From Paludibacteraceae bacterium (GTDB lineage Bacteria; Bacteroidota; Bacteroidia; Bacteroidales; Paludibacteraceae): DNA of 64,000 bases. The stretch lies in contig JAQVJY010000002.1 in assembly GCA_028694915.1 (NCBI GenBank), positions 184,842 to 248,841 of the forward strand, written 5' to 3'. Position 1 is the first letter of the stretch. Every line of letters begins with the position of its first letter. The position numbers and the translations under genes were made by a program. Under the pieces are notes generated by a model. That model was not told the origin of the DNA and did not search any database. It was given only the letters and a program-made list of their open reading frames with translations. Below are positions 29,267-39,300 of this stretch, piece by piece.

Positions 29267-30840
29267 TGAAACGTATTCTTTACATATTAATTGGTTTATT
29301 TGGTTGTGTTCTTTTGAGCACAGCTCAAAACTATTATTTTGTAACGTTACACGATAAAGCGAATTCGCCTTTTAGTCTGTCACAACCTCAAGCCTTTTTG
29401 TCAGAACGTGCCATTGCGCGACGTATCAAACATAATTGTCCCATTGATTCGATGGATTTACCAATTAATGCGGAATATGTCAATCTAATTAAAGCCACAG
29501 GTGCATCGGTTATACATGCGTCTAAATGGTTTAACGGCGTAACGGTTTTAGCTACCAATGAACAATATGATGCTATTCGAGGTTTGTCGTGTGTGGATTC
29601 GGTAGAACTTACTTGGGCTCCATTAAGTCCTGTGCGTGGCATTCGTAAGAATCGTGTTGTATCAACCACTTTAAGTTATCCTAACTCCCAAGTGCAACAT
29701 CAAATGTTGAATTTATCGGTGCTACATAATGCCGGTTTTAGAGGTCAAGAGCTTCAAATTGCGGTATTGGATGATGGTTTTGAACATGTTAATACGATGT
29801 CGGCTTTTGATAGTTTACGGTTACAGGGGCGTTTATTAGGAACGCGCGATTTTGTTAATCCGTCAGGCTCTGTCTTTAATCAAGGAACACATGGCACAGC
29901 TGTTTTATCAACTATGGCAGCCAATGTTCCCAACAAGTTTTTGGGCACAGCGCTTGAAGCTTCCTATTGGTTATTTCGTACCGAAGATGATGATCCAGAA
30001 TCGCGTTTAGAAATTGACAATTGGGTGGCCGCCTTAGAAGTGGCTGATAGCTTAGGTGTGGACATTGTGAACTCGTCGTTAGGTTATACTGAATTTGACG
30101 ATTCTAGTCAGAATTTTACGTATGCCGATTTAAACGGTCGTACGGCTCGTAATAGTTTGGCTGCCACATGGGCGGCTCGCCGTGGTATGTTATTGTGTAT
30201 TAGTGCTGGTAATGAAGGAGAATTACCTTGGCGGTATATTTCTACGCCAGCCGATGCCGACAGTATTTTATGCGTTGGCGCAGTTAAAGCGGATGAAACT
30301 TTCAGCCCATTTAGTTCCGTTGGTCCTTCGTCCGATGGACGTGTCAAGCCTGAGGTTTGTGCTATGGGTAGTTCTGCTGCTATCGTGAATAGTGACAATG
30401 TGGTCACGGTTTCCAATGGGACTTCATTTTCATCTCCCATTATGGCAGGCGCTGTAGCTTGTTTGTGGCAGGCTTTACCGTTGAAAACAAACATGGAGCT
30501 ATTACAGTTGGTTCTTGGGGCTTCCGATCGTTACACTTCTCCCGATTATCAATATGGATATGGTATTCCCGATTTAGGTTCCGTGTATATGTCGGTGGTT
30601 GGGAATCAATCTGTAATAAGTGCAGATGTGCGACCAATCTGTTATCCTAATCCTGTGAAAACCGCTTTAAATATCTCCACAACTAATGCTATACAGTGGC
30701 AATTATTTGATGTACAAGGCTGTATGCAAGCGTCTGGGAATGCGAATAATATAGATTTTTCAACTTTTCCGCAAGGCGTTTATTATCTAAAATTGACCCA
30801 ATTAGATAACGTGTTTATCTATAAAATTATTCATAAATAA
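29266..30840 (+). CDS. Subtilisin-like serine protease (S8) with T9SS sorting domain
   Basis: 524 residues. A signal peptide (about 1-20, ending LSTAQ) is followed by a propeptide region (about 21-150) and an S8 domain with the triad Asp169 (AVLDDGFEH), His209 (QGTHGTAVLS) and Ser387 (NGTSFSSPIMAG). The oxyanion Asn lies in ISAGNEG. The C-terminal 70 residues (CYPNPVKTALNIST...YKIIHK) are a T9SS type A sorting domain, so it is predicted to reach the cell surface. It overlaps mnmA and xseA by one base on each side (TAATG junctions). This links an exported protease to tRNA modification and DNA repair genes, probably only as an operon of convenience. Confidence 0.92.
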   Translation: MKRILYILIGLFGCVLLSTAQNYYFVTLHDKANSPFSLSQPQAFLSERAIARRIKHNCPIDSMDLPINAEYVNLIKATGASVIHASKWFNGVTVLATNEQYDAIRGLSCVDSVELTWAPLSPVRGIRKNRVVSTTLSYPNSQVQHQMLNLSVLHNAGFRGQELQIAVLDDGFEHVNTMSAFDSLRLQGRLLGTRDFVNPSGSVFNQGTHGTAVLSTMAANVPNKFLGTALEASYWLFRTEDDDPESRLEIDNWVAALEVADSLGVDIVNSSLGYTEFDDSSQNFTYADLNGRTARNSLAATWAARRGMLLCISAGNEGELPWRYISTPADADSILCVGAVKADETFSPFSSVGPSSDGRVKPEVCAMGSSAAIVNSDNVVTVSNGTSFSSPIMAGAVACLWQALPLKTNMELLQLVLGASDRYTSPDYQYGYGIPDLGSVYMSVVGNQSVISADVRPICYPNPVKTALNISTTNAIQWQLFDVQGCMQASGNANNIDFSTFPQGVYYLKLTQLDNVFIYKIIHK

Positions 30841-32087
30841 TGTCTGAACAGCACTCGTTATCCCTTTTAGAACTCAACGAACAGGTTAAACAAACGCTTA
30901 AACTGTCGTTTGCTACGCCTGTGTGGATACGTGCCGAAATAGCTGAATTGCATGAGAATGCGAACGGCCATTGTTATTTGGAATTTGTCGAAAAATCATC
31001 CGATTCGGATTTAATTGTGGCTAAACAAAAAGCGATGATTTGGTCGTTTACCTATCGCCTATTGAAACCTTATTTTGAATCATCAACAGGCACTGCGTTA
31101 GCGGTTGGTATGAAAGTGTTGGTGTCTTGTCAAATAGAGTTTCATGAATTGTATGGCATGAGTTTGAATGTGCGTGATATCGATCCGATATTCACGGTAG
31201 GCGAAATGGCTGTGCGTCGTGCCGAAATTATTCGTCGCTTGACCAGTGAGGGCGTTGCTGATATGAATAAACAATTGGAAATACCATTTGTACCGCAACG
31301 TATCGCTGTCGTTTCATCGGCTTCTGCCGCAGGATTTGGCGATTTTCAAGATCAGCTTGAGCACAATGCCTTTGGTTACCAATTTTATGTCAAACTATTT
31401 CCTGCTGTGATGCAAGGTTCACAAACAGAACAATCTGTGATTACCGCATTGGGAAAAATTGCTGATAATCAAGATTTATTCGATGTGGTGGTATTGATTC
31501 GTGGTGGCGGTTCTACTTCCGATTTAGCCGCATTTGACAATTATAATTTGGCGTTGCATTGTGCACAATTTCCATTACCCATTATTAGTGGCATTGGTCA
31601 TCAACGTGACGATAGTATTGTCGATTTGGTGGCGCATACGCAGGTGAAAACGCCAACAGCAGCAGCCGAGTTTTTAGTGGATTGTGTGCAGGAGGCCGAT
31701 GCTTTTGTCACAAATATGGCGAGTTTGTTGGCCAATCAGGCTCGTTTAATCATTACCGATGCTCAAACTAGGCAGCAAACTCTAATTATGCGTTTACCTC
31801 AACAGGTTAAACAAATAGTCAACGGTGCACAGCTAGTTTTACAAGCGCAAAATTTTAGTATAAAACAGGCGGTAAAAAAGGTCATTTCAAACGAAGAAAA
31901 ACGGCTTGATCTGTTGACTCGATTTGTCGAAATGTCTGACCCTTACTTTGTGTTGAATCGGGGTTATTCTTATACTGAGAAAAATGGGAAAAAAATCAGT
32001 TCCGTTTCTCAATTAGCCGTTGGCGACCAAGTAGATACCTACTTTAGTGATGGAAAAACGACATCAATTATTAATAAAACAACCTGA
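30840..32087 (+). CDS. xseA: Exodeoxyribonuclease VII large subunit
   Basis: 415 residues. An N-terminal OB-fold (about 1-105: SLLELNEQVKQTL, PVWIRAEIAELHENANGHCYLEF) is followed by the exonuclease VII core with IAVVSSASAAGFGDF, VVLIRGGGSTSDLAAFDNY and PIISGIGHQRDDSIVDLVAHTQVKTPTAAAEFL. It degrades single-stranded DNA together with XseB. The last 40 residues (LNRGYSYTEKNGKKISS...) match the family C-terminus. The xseB start lies 3 bases after the stop. Confidence 0.96.
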   Translation: MSEQHSLSLLELNEQVKQTLKLSFATPVWIRAEIAELHENANGHCYLEFVEKSSDSDLIVAKQKAMIWSFTYRLLKPYFESSTGTALAVGMKVLVSCQIEFHELYGMSLNVRDIDPIFTVGEMAVRRAEIIRRLTSEGVADMNKQLEIPFVPQRIAVVSSASAAGFGDFQDQLEHNAFGYQFYVKLFPAVMQGSQTEQSVITALGKIADNQDLFDVVVLIRGGGSTSDLAAFDNYNLALHCAQFPLPIISGIGHQRDDSIVDLVAHTQVKTPTAAAEFLVDCVQEADAFVTNMASLLANQARLIITDAQTRQQTLIMRLPQQVKQIVNGAQLVLQAQNFSIKQAVKKVISNEEKRLDLLTRFVEMSDPYFVLNRGYSYTEKNGKKISSVSQLAVGDQVDTYFSDGKTTSIINKTT

Positions 32088-32090
32088 TAT

Positions 32091-32288
32091 ATGAAAAAGG
32101 AAATAACCTACGAGGAGGCTATGTTGCAACTCGAAACGATTGTGAAACAGCTGGAACGAAACGAATTAAGTATTGATGAACTTTCGGCGAAGGTGAAAGA
32201 AGCTACCACGCTTGTACAACGATGCAAGGAAATACTTCATACGACAGACGAAGCTATCGAAAAAATGTTAGCTTCTATGGATGTTTAA
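32091..32288 (+). CDS. xseB: Exodeoxyribonuclease VII small subunit
   Basis: 65 residues, typical for XseB. It has the characteristic TYEEAMLQLETIVKQLERNELSIDELSAKVKEATTLVQRCKEIL helical hairpin that binds XseA. It directly follows xseA and ends the forward run; lpd converges on it from the other side 18 bp away with no clear terminator. Confidence 0.95.
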   Translation: MKKEITYEEAMLQLETIVKQLERNELSIDELSAKVKEATTLVQRCKEILHTTDEAIEKMLASMDV

Positions 32289-32306
32289 AACGCGTGAGGA
32301 ATGATT

Positions 32307-33650
32307 TTAGAGCGTGAAAAGCGTCTCTTTGAATATTTCACCAACTGAAGGATGTGGGAAAATAAGTTTTTTGAATTGATCCACAGTTAATCCACGTTCC
32401 ATGGCTAAAGTAGCAATGGCGATTAATTCCGATGCTGGATTTCCAATAATGTGTGCTCCAAGTAACTGCTGTTGTTCGTTGAAAATGAGTTTACATAAGC
32501 CATTTCCACCTTCGTTTTCTGCCACAAAACGACCCGAAAAGGTCATTGGTAATTTCGCCACCAGATAATTGATACCTTTTGTTTGTAACGCATCTTCTGT
32601 AGCACCAACTCCAGCCACTTCAGGATTTGTGTATACTACCGCAGGCACAACGTTGTAATTCATCTCATCTTCTATTCCGACTAAATGATTGACTGCCACT
32701 TCGGCTTCGCGTGAAGCTGTGTGAGCTAACATAGAAAAACCGGTGATATCACCTATCGCATAAATATGAGGATGCGAGGTTTGCATGTGGCTATTCACGG
32801 CAAGCCCTTTACGGAAATGTTCTAGTTGGAGCGATTCTAATCCTAAATTTTCAAGATTTGGTTGGCGACCAACACACAATAAGATTTGAGTGGTATCGAT
32901 GCTCTGAATGCCTTCGCTAGTCGCAAATAGCACATGTTCATTGGAAACTTCTTTTACTTGCGCGTTGAGATGGAATGTTATTCCTTTTTTAGCATAATCG
33001 GCGCGCAGTAAAGCTGCGATTTCAGAATCAATGCCAGGTAAAATTTCAGGAGCCATTTCTATGACTGTAACCGCAGTGCCAAACGTATTAAATAATCCCG
33101 CAAATTCTAATCCAATAACTCCGCCTCCAACAATCACAAGCGACTCTGGCACTGATTTAGTCTCGAGCGCTTCTGTACTGGTCCAAAATGAGGTCGAATC
33201 CAATCCTTTAATGGGAGGGATAACGGTAGAAGATCCAGTGCACAAAATCAAATTTTGAGTTTCAAATAAATCGTTATTGCAAACTATTTTAATGTGATTA
33301 TCTCCACTTTTTATAGAGGCTTTGCCATTCACTACCGTGACATTATGTTCGGTCATTTTTGTGCGTATACCAGCGTTTAGCTTACGCACAATTTTATTTT
33401 TTCGTGCAACTATTTTCTCGTAGTCAAATGCTAAATTATCTAGCGTGATACCGTATTTTGAGCTGTTTTGAGCATTTTGGTAGAGTTTAGCACTGTAAAG
33501 CATTGTTTTTGTCGGGATACAGCCTTCGTTTAAACACACACCGCCTAGTTGTTTTTTTTCAAACAAAACAACTGTCAACCCTTTTTTAGCAGCACGTTCA
33601 GCTGCCGTATACCCACCAGGTCCTCCACCAATAATAGCTAAATCAAACAT
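32307..33650 (-). CDS. lpdA: Dihydrolipoyl dehydrogenase
   Basis: 447 residues of the FAD/NAD-linked disulfide reductase family. The FAD-binding GGGPGGYTAA is at the N-terminus, the redox-active pair is in GGVCLNEGCIPTK, an NAD-binding VIVGGGVIGLEFAGLF follows, and the C-terminal His-Glu motif is HPSVGE. It re-oxidises lipoyl groups of 2-oxoacid dehydrogenase complexes or the glycine cleavage system. No E1/E2 or gcv genes are nearby, so the enzyme is probably shared between complexes. The start overlaps the stop of the M23 peptidase gene by one base, placing it third in an ndk - M23 - lpd run. Confidence 0.93.
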   Translation of the reverse strand: MFDLAIIGGGPGGYTAAERAAKKGLTVVLFEKKQLGGVCLNEGCIPTKTMLYSAKLYQNAQNSSKYGITLDNLAFDYEKIVARKNKIVRKLNAGIRTKMTEHNVTVVNGKASIKSGDNHIKIVCNNDLFETQNLILCTGSSTVIPPIKGLDSTSFWTSTEALETKSVPESLVIVGGGVIGLEFAGLFNTFGTAVTVIEMAPEILPGIDSEIAALLRADYAKKGITFHLNAQVKEVSNEHVLFATSEGIQSIDTTQILLCVGRQPNLENLGLESLQLEHFRKGLAVNSHMQTSHPHIYAIGDITGFSMLAHTASREAEVAVNHLVGIEDEMNYNVVPAVVYTNPEVAGVGATEDALQTKGINYLVAKLPMTFSGRFVAENEGGNGLCKLIFNEQQQLLGAHIIGNPASELIAIATLAMERGLTVDQFKKLIFPHPSVGEIFKETLFTL

Positions 33651-34543
33651 TATTTATAACGTATTTTTTTACCCACTCTTAAAATGCTGTTTGGACTTAT
33701 TTTGTTCAATTTGCAGAGTTGTTTTACAGTTACTCCATATCGTCGTGCAATTTTTGAAAGATTATCACCTGGACGCACTTTGTGGTAACGTGCTTGCGCC
33801 ATAGCTTTGAGTTCTTGTGCATGGCTATAAGTATCCTTTTTGGTAATATAATAATCTTTTTTACAGAGATGTTTTGTCTCAAAATCAATCAATTTAGTTG
33901 GATTAAACGCATTGCCTAAAAAACGTATTTCATAATGTAAGTGCGGTCCTGTAGAGTGACCAGTATTACCTCCTAAAGCAATAATATCGCCCGCTTTGAC
34001 TGTTTGATTGATGTTGACTAACACTTCTAACAGGTGGGCGTATACGGTTTCCAAACCATTGTCATGACGAATAACCAAATAATGACCATAGCCTTTGCGC
34101 TCATAATCTACAATGCGTACTTTTCCACCAAAAGTAGCACGAATGGTATCACCAATTTTTACGCCTAAATCAATTCCGTAATGATAACGGTATTTACGCA
34201 TGCCAAAATTGGATGTTACGTGGTTACTTCGGAGTGGGTATACAAAATCTGCACAATTAATAAATACCGAATCGGGTAAGCTATCTATTTTGATACGATA
34301 GGGGTTTAACCGTTCCGATGTCCAGGAATAGTTATATAATTCGCATGCGGGATTACTGTAAATGTCTATTGTGTCTCTAACAAATGATTTGGTCGAAACA
34401 AAATCTTTATGAGCATCGATATCATCTAGTTCAAAAAACTCTGTTGAATCATTTTCGTCTAAAACGGGCGAAATGGCGTAAGAGCAATTGAAGAATCCAC
34501 TTAAAAAGAGACTACCAATTAGAAATAGTTTTAGATCACTCAT
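33650..34543 (-). CDS. M23 metallopeptidase with C-terminal LysM domain
   Basis: 297 residues with a signal peptide or N-terminal anchor (about 1-23). The M23/LytM domain (about 100-225) has the zinc ligands in HYGIDLG and HLHYEIRF. A LysM domain (about 250-297: YHKVRPGDNLSKIARRYGVTVKQLCKLN) binds peptidoglycan. Proteins of this class cut or regulate cutting of peptide cross-links in the wall. The full zinc-ligand set suggests an active enzyme rather than a degenerate EnvC-type regulator. It overlaps both neighbours by one base, in an ndk - M23 - lpd run. Confidence 0.9.
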   Translation of the reverse strand: MSDLKLFLIGSLFLSGFFNCSYAISPVLDENDSTEFFELDDIDAHKDFVSTKSFVRDTIDIYSNPACELYNYSWTSERLNPYRIKIDSLPDSVFINCADFVYPLRSNHVTSNFGMRKYRYHYGIDLGVKIGDTIRATFGGKVRIVDYERKGYGHYLVIRHDNGLETVYAHLLEVLVNINQTVKAGDIIALGGNTGHSTGPHLHYEIRFLGNAFNPTKLIDFETKHLCKKDYYITKKDTYSHAQELKAMAQARYHKVRPGDNLSKIARRYGVTVKQLCKLNKISPNSILRVGKKIRYK

Positions 34544-35004
34544 TATTTTTCGTCTGTTGCATATAAAAAGCTGTGACCAACTTTCGAATAATCAAATAGT
34601 TCTTCAGGTTTGAAGAAACGGTTTAGTTCCATCACCGCGTTTTCCACAGAATCGGATGTGTGAATGATGTTTTCTTGCATACTCATACCAAAATCACCAC
34701 GAATAGTACCGGGCGTGGCATTACGCGAATTGGTTACACCCGTCATATTGCGTACTACTTGCACACAATCCAAACCTTCCCAACAGCACACAATCACTGG
34801 AGATGCTTTCATTGAGGCTGCGATACGAGGAAAAAATGGTTTATCAACTAAGTGACTGTAGTGTTCTGCTAAAATGGTGTCATCTAATTGAATCATTTTG
34901 AGTCCTGATAATTTAAGACCTTTACGTTCGAAACGATTCATGATATCTCCCACTAATTCGCGCTGAATAGCACCTGGTTTGATGATAACGAGTGTTTTTT
35001 CCAT
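34543..35004 (-). CDS. ndk: Nucleoside diphosphate kinase
   Basis: 153 residues, standard length. KTLVIIKPGAIQRELVG opens the fold. The catalytic His115 is in the ENIIHTSDS segment, following RNATPGTIRGDFG. It transfers the gamma-phosphate between NTPs and NDPs. It is first in the ndk - M23 - lpd run. A TACTTTTG -7-like box lies at 35060-35067 (minus strand). Confidence 0.96.
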   Translation of the reverse strand: MEKTLVIIKPGAIQRELVGDIMNRFERKGLKLSGLKMIQLDDTILAEHYSHLVDKPFFPRIAASMKASPVIVCCWEGLDCVQVVRNMTGVTNSRNATPGTIRGDFGMSMQENIIHTSDSVENAVMELNRFFKPEELFDYSKVGHSFLYATDEK

Positions 35005-35145
35005 AGTTTATGTGATATGATATAATATATATTGATTTATTATTAATTGTGCAGGACAACAAAAGTAAGATTTTTTTTCGAAAGTTCTATACAAAATATG
35101 GTTATAAATAGTCAAAAAAATCCTAAACTGTGCCTAAGTGATTAT

Positions 35146-35183
35146 AAAAAAGGCTGTCGCATTTGATGCAACAGCCTTTTTTT
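35146..35183 (-). terminator. Terminator of the M16 peptidase gene
   Basis: The stem AGGCTGT/ACAGCCT with inner GCAT/ATGC pairing is flanked by an A-run that reads as a T-run on the minus strand; a T run also exists on the plus side. It lies about 20 bp after the M16 stop and separates it from ndk. Confidence 0.82.
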
Positions 35184-35200
35184 ATAATAAAAACGATGTA

Positions 35201-38146
35201 TTAGAATCCTCCTTTGAAAAGTCTTGAAGGGCTCATTTTAGTTACTTTACCCCATTTAGCTTGAATAGCTTTCAAGTCGATGGTTTTTGCATCACCCGTA
35301 ATAACTACTACAATAGGTTGTCCTTTAATGTATTTGTTGTAGAAATTAGTGATTTGTTCAAATTGTAAAGCATCTACTTTAGGCATATTTACTTTGGCAG
35401 GATCTTCTGTGTAACCTAATTTTTGCCAAGCATCAAATACATAACTAGCTTCACGGAACGATGGTTTGTCAGTTAATGACGATTGACGTAAATAGGTTTT
35501 AATGTTATCCAAACGTTCTGGATAAACTGGCATGTTTGTAAGCAAATCCATGTAAACATTTACAGCCTCGGCCACTTTATCGCCTTGAGTTCCTACATAA
35601 CCAATTAAGTAAGATTCTTTACCTGTTACTTCAGGTGTTACCATAGCTCCGTAGGCAGTATAAGCCATTGAGCGTTTTTCACGAATTTCGTTCATAACTA
35701 ATCCACTAAAGCCACCGCTGAAGTATTGGTTGAAGGCTTCGTAATCTACATCTTCCGAAATGTTATAAGGCTGACCATTTACATAGAAGTAAATTTTAGC
35801 TTGTTGCATCTCTTTGTTAGGCAAGAAATAGATAGTTTGTGCGTCGTATTTTACACGGTCTCTGATGATTGGTGATTCACTTTTCTTTAAACCATCTTTC
35901 AAAGGTAAGTTTGCTTTGAAAATTTCAGATGCTTGTGCAGCAGGTGTGTGTCCTACAAAGTGGATATCCAATTCATAGTTAGTTGCATCGATAATAGTTT
36001 TTGTTAAATCGCCAACTGTTAAGAGATAATTGACTGATACGTCGCCATCAGGATTAACAGTTACATTGAACATGTCTTTCACATCAATACGATCAATATA
36101 TTCAGATTTATCTTTATAAAGAACGTATTCCATCAAGGCATTTGATAACATGTCTGGATTTTTCTTTTCAATCATGCGGGTGTTTAACTCACCACCAATA
36201 ACACGTTCTAACTGTTTGTTATCAAGTTTAGGGAATAATGTTTGGCGAGTCATTAATTTACAGATTTCAGCTAAGTTTTTTTCATCGCCGGTTAATTGGA
36301 TATAAAAATAACTATCTGTAACACCATACGAGCAAGAAGCGCCAAGTTCGCTAAATTGACGACGTAATGATTGTGCGTCTACATCAGGCATTACGCCAGC
36401 AGTGTTCATCAAGGCTGTTGCATATTCCAATTTAGGCATTTTTTCAGTACCAACACCATATTTCAAGGTCAATGTAAATACATCATTTACTTTGTTGTCA
36501 GAGCAGAACAAGGTAACATCGTTGTAAAGTTTTACTTTTTTTACATCGTTGAAATCATTGTATTTCTCTTGAACAGTACCGATTGGCATTGCTTTAATTT
36601 TTTGAGAATAAGCTGTTTCTACACCTTTTGGAGGGTCTAAAGGTTTAATCTCAGGTTTTTTCAATTTATTCTTTTTAGGAGTACCTTCTTCAATAGTAAC
36701 GGTAATGTGGTTGCCTCCTAAATATTTTTGTGCTGTGCGTTGTACGTCTTCGCGTGTGATAGCGTTCACACGTTCATTCATTTTTAAATAAACATCTACT
36801 GGTTCATTGTAAGCAAAAGCATAAGTAAGAACGTCCACTTTTGATGAAGGTCTTTCGAACATCACTTTGTATGACTGTAACAATTGTGCTTTTACCGATT
36901 GGAATAACCAATCTTCAAATGTGCCATTTTTTAGTTTATCCACCTCTTTCATGATGATTTTTTCAGTAGCACTATTTGATTCGTACATGTTTTGTGCGAT
37001 ATCAAAATAAGGCACTGCCATCACTAAAATACGACCTAAATCGCGACGTGCGTCATTTTGAGCAAATGCCATTTGAATATCACCATCCAACATAAGTTTA
37101 TCGAGCAAACCCGTGCTGTGTTCATTGTTAAGCAATGATAAGGTGAAATCTAAAAGTAATTCATCTTTGTCTCCTTTTTTCATGCCATTGTAACCCCATA
37201 CCACTTGAGGATAATAACCTAATTTAGCAGATACTTTAGGGTTACCTTCGAATGCGGTAGGATTATAAGTTGGACGTGCTGGTAATTCTTTAGCTTTTAA
37301 GCGGCCAAATTTTTCAGCAATCATTGGTTTTACCGTTTCTGAGTCAAAGTTTCCTACCAAAACTAAAGCCATGTTGTTAGGTACATACCACGTTTCGAAA
37401 AATTTAATAAGTGCACTTAAACTAGGATTTTTTAAGTGTTCAGGTTTTCCAATAACATCGCGTGAGTAAGGATGACCTTTGTATAGGTTGTCGAACAAAA
37501 ATTCAGTAACATGTGTTTCGTTGTCGTCTTGGTACATATTATATTCTTCGAATACATTTTCCAATTCGGCTTGAAATGAACGAAATACAGGATCCATCAA
37601 ACGTTCGGAGTTCAACTCTAACCATTTTTCCATTTGGAACGAAGGGAAGTTGTTGAAATAAGCGGTCAAGTCATAGCTTGTGAATGCATTTAAGCCTTCG
37701 CCACCCATTCCTTCAGTCAAGTTTGAAAAATCGTCAGTAGCACCAAATTTGGCAGCTTCCATTGATTTTTCGTTGATGGTTTTAATAATTTCCGCACGTA
37801 CTTTTTCGTCGGTTGTAGTAGCTAATTGGTCGTACAATTTAATGATTTCTTCGTACAATGGTTTTTCTTTGCTCCAATCGAGTGCCCCGATATTTTGAGT
37901 CCCTTTGAATAATACGTGTTCCAAGTAGTGAGCTAAGCCAGTGTAATCAGCCGGTTCGTCAAGTGCTCCAGCACGGGTGACGATACGTCCGTGCACATCG
38001 GGTTGATTGTGATCTTCCCATAAGAAAACGGTTAAACCGTTATCCAATTTGTACTGAGTCAAACCTTTACTTGGGTCTTGTTGAGCAAATACGCTCGATG
38101 CCAAGGCCAGTAAGGCGACTAACATTGCATAAACTTTTGTTTTCAT
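35201..38146 (-). CDS. Periplasmic M16 family zinc peptidase (two-repeat form)
   Basis: 981 residues with a signal peptide (1-21, ending SSVFA). The first half carries the inverted zinc motif HYLEH at 73-77, with a distal glutamate in ELENVFEEYNM. The second half is the inactive M16C-like repeat expected in a full-length clam-shell enzyme. Family members (pitrilysin, PqqL, insulinase) degrade peptides enclosed in the cavity. It appears monocistronic, with its own terminator. It is divided from the HTH/DUF2975 pair by 40 bp. Confidence 0.92.
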   Translation of the reverse strand: MKTKVYAMLVALLALASSVFAQQDPSKGLTQYKLDNGLTVFLWEDHNQPDVHGRIVTRAGALDEPADYTGLAHYLEHVLFKGTQNIGALDWSKEKPLYEEIIKLYDQLATTTDEKVRAEIIKTINEKSMEAAKFGATDDFSNLTEGMGGEGLNAFTSYDLTAYFNNFPSFQMEKWLELNSERLMDPVFRSFQAELENVFEEYNMYQDDNETHVTEFLFDNLYKGHPYSRDVIGKPEHLKNPSLSALIKFFETWYVPNNMALVLVGNFDSETVKPMIAEKFGRLKAKELPARPTYNPTAFEGNPKVSAKLGYYPQVVWGYNGMKKGDKDELLLDFTLSLLNNEHSTGLLDKLMLDGDIQMAFAQNDARRDLGRILVMAVPYFDIAQNMYESNSATEKIIMKEVDKLKNGTFEDWLFQSVKAQLLQSYKVMFERPSSKVDVLTYAFAYNEPVDVYLKMNERVNAITREDVQRTAQKYLGGNHITVTIEEGTPKKNKLKKPEIKPLDPPKGVETAYSQKIKAMPIGTVQEKYNDFNDVKKVKLYNDVTLFCSDNKVNDVFTLTLKYGVGTEKMPKLEYATALMNTAGVMPDVDAQSLRRQFSELGASCSYGVTDSYFYIQLTGDEKNLAEICKLMTRQTLFPKLDNKQLERVIGGELNTRMIEKKNPDMLSNALMEYVLYKDKSEYIDRIDVKDMFNVTVNPDGDVSVNYLLTVGDLTKTIIDATNYELDIHFVGHTPAAQASEIFKANLPLKDGLKKSESPIIRDRVKYDAQTIYFLPNKEMQQAKIYFYVNGQPYNISEDVDYEAFNQYFSGGFSGLVMNEIREKRSMAYTAYGAMVTPEVTGKESYLIGYVGTQGDKVAEAVNVYMDLLTNMPVYPERLDNIKTYLRQSSLTDKPSFREASYVFDAWQKLGYTEDPAKVNMPKVDALQFEQITNFYNKYIKGQPIVVVITGDAKTIDLKAIQAKWGKVTKMSPSRLFKGGF

Positions 38147-38186
38147 AATTTTTTAATAAAGTGATTAAAAATAAGTTGTCTGTATT

Positions 38187-38390
38187 TTATTTTTCAAATT
38201 CCAAAATATCTCCAGGTTGGCAGTCGAGTACTTCGCAAATCGCCTCGAGCGTGCTAAAACGAATAGCTTTCGCTTTTCCCGTTTTTAAAATAGAAAGATT
38301 GGCAGGTGTCACATCTACTTTTTCTGATAGTTCGTTGAGTGACATTTTTCGTTTAGCCATCATCACATCTAAATTCACAATAATTGACAT
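38187..38390 (-). CDS. Small XRE-family HTH regulator (YozG-like)
   Basis: 67 residues, almost all a Cro/C1-type HTH: MAKRKMSLNELSEKVDVTPANLSILKTGKAKAIRFSTLEAICEVLDCQPGDILEF. This short form is regularly encoded next to DUF2975 membrane proteins, as here (DUF2975 ends 20 bp upstream), and the pair probably acts together. Target unknown. Confidence 0.88.
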   Translation of the reverse strand: MSIIVNLDVMMAKRKMSLNELSEKVDVTPANLSILKTGKAKAIRFSTLEAICEVLDCQPGDILEFEK

Positions 38391-38410
38391 AGTATTTTGT
38401 TTTTTTTCTG

Positions 38411-39073
38411 TTAAATGGTTAAATCTTGCTCTTTTTTATAGCCTGTTGCTAAGCGCAATATTTCATTCATTAATAAAATAACTAGCCCCATTACAATGTC
38501 ATCCCAATCAATAATATTGGAATAACTGATGGTGTAGTCAGCTAGTTCTATAGCTTGGCGCGCCATAAATACGCTTAAACCTTGCCATATGGTGCTCATG
38601 GCTCCTAACACAAGAAATCCGATACCAATAATATTAATACGTTTGATATTAATTTCTTCAAATACTTCAGAGCGACGGAACGATAAAATAATTTTAATAA
38701 ACACGACTAACACGTAGAAGTAACAAATAACGATACCGAAATTCAGTAAGCCATTGATTATTGAAATAATCAGTTCGGCGGTTGTTTTTTCGTGTGTCCC
38801 TTCAGGATAAAAGGCCACAACAGATGCTTTTGAAGGTACTAATGAAAGTGGTGCGCCATTTTTGACATTGTCCGCATTTAGAGCAATATCATCTGTTTTT
38901 GGTGTTAAATCCAAATAGGTAAAACTTTCGGAATTCAAACCGTTGTCAATTTCAAACGAGGCGATGCCATAACCCAAGTGAAAGCCTTCAACAAAGGACA
39001 TGATTGTGTTCTGGAAAACAGCAATCAAAAAGCTCACCAAAAGCAAGGTGCATAGAATTTTAAAACGTTTCAT
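38411..39073 (-). CDS. DUF2975 family membrane protein
   Basis: 220 residues with four predicted membrane helices: about 8-28 (LCTLLLVSFLIAVFQNTIMSF), 105-130 (ISIINGLLNFGIVICYFYVLVVFIKIIL), 148-170 (IIGIGFLVLGAMSTIWQGLSVF) and 190-210. A periplasmic loop lies between helices 1 and 2. The layout and the adjacent small HTH gene fit DUF2975. Function unknown. The two genes are in one transcript with DUF2975 first. Confidence 0.82.
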   Translation of the reverse strand: MKRFKILCTLLLVSFLIAVFQNTIMSFVEGFHLGYGIASFEIDNGLNSESFTYLDLTPKTDDIALNADNVKNGAPLSLVPSKASVVAFYPEGTHEKTTAELIISIINGLLNFGIVICYFYVLVVFIKIILSFRRSEVFEEINIKRINIIGIGFLVLGAMSTIWQGLSVFMARQAIELADYTISYSNIIDWDDIVMGLVILLMNEILRLATGYKKEQDLTI

Positions 39074-39300
39074 ACGCGTTTATGGTTTAAAAGTGTTTAT
39101 AATTTCGATGCAAAGGAAAGGATTAATTTTTGAATAACCAAATATATTTATCGTTTTTCGATATTTTTTTATTGAAAAAGTTTGTTTTGCCCTTAACTAT
39201 TATAAAATATGTGAAAATCAATTGCGTAAAATTGTCTTAAATTGTGATATATGTTTGTTAAAATATATACCTTTGTCACTACTCGTTAAATTAATAGCCT

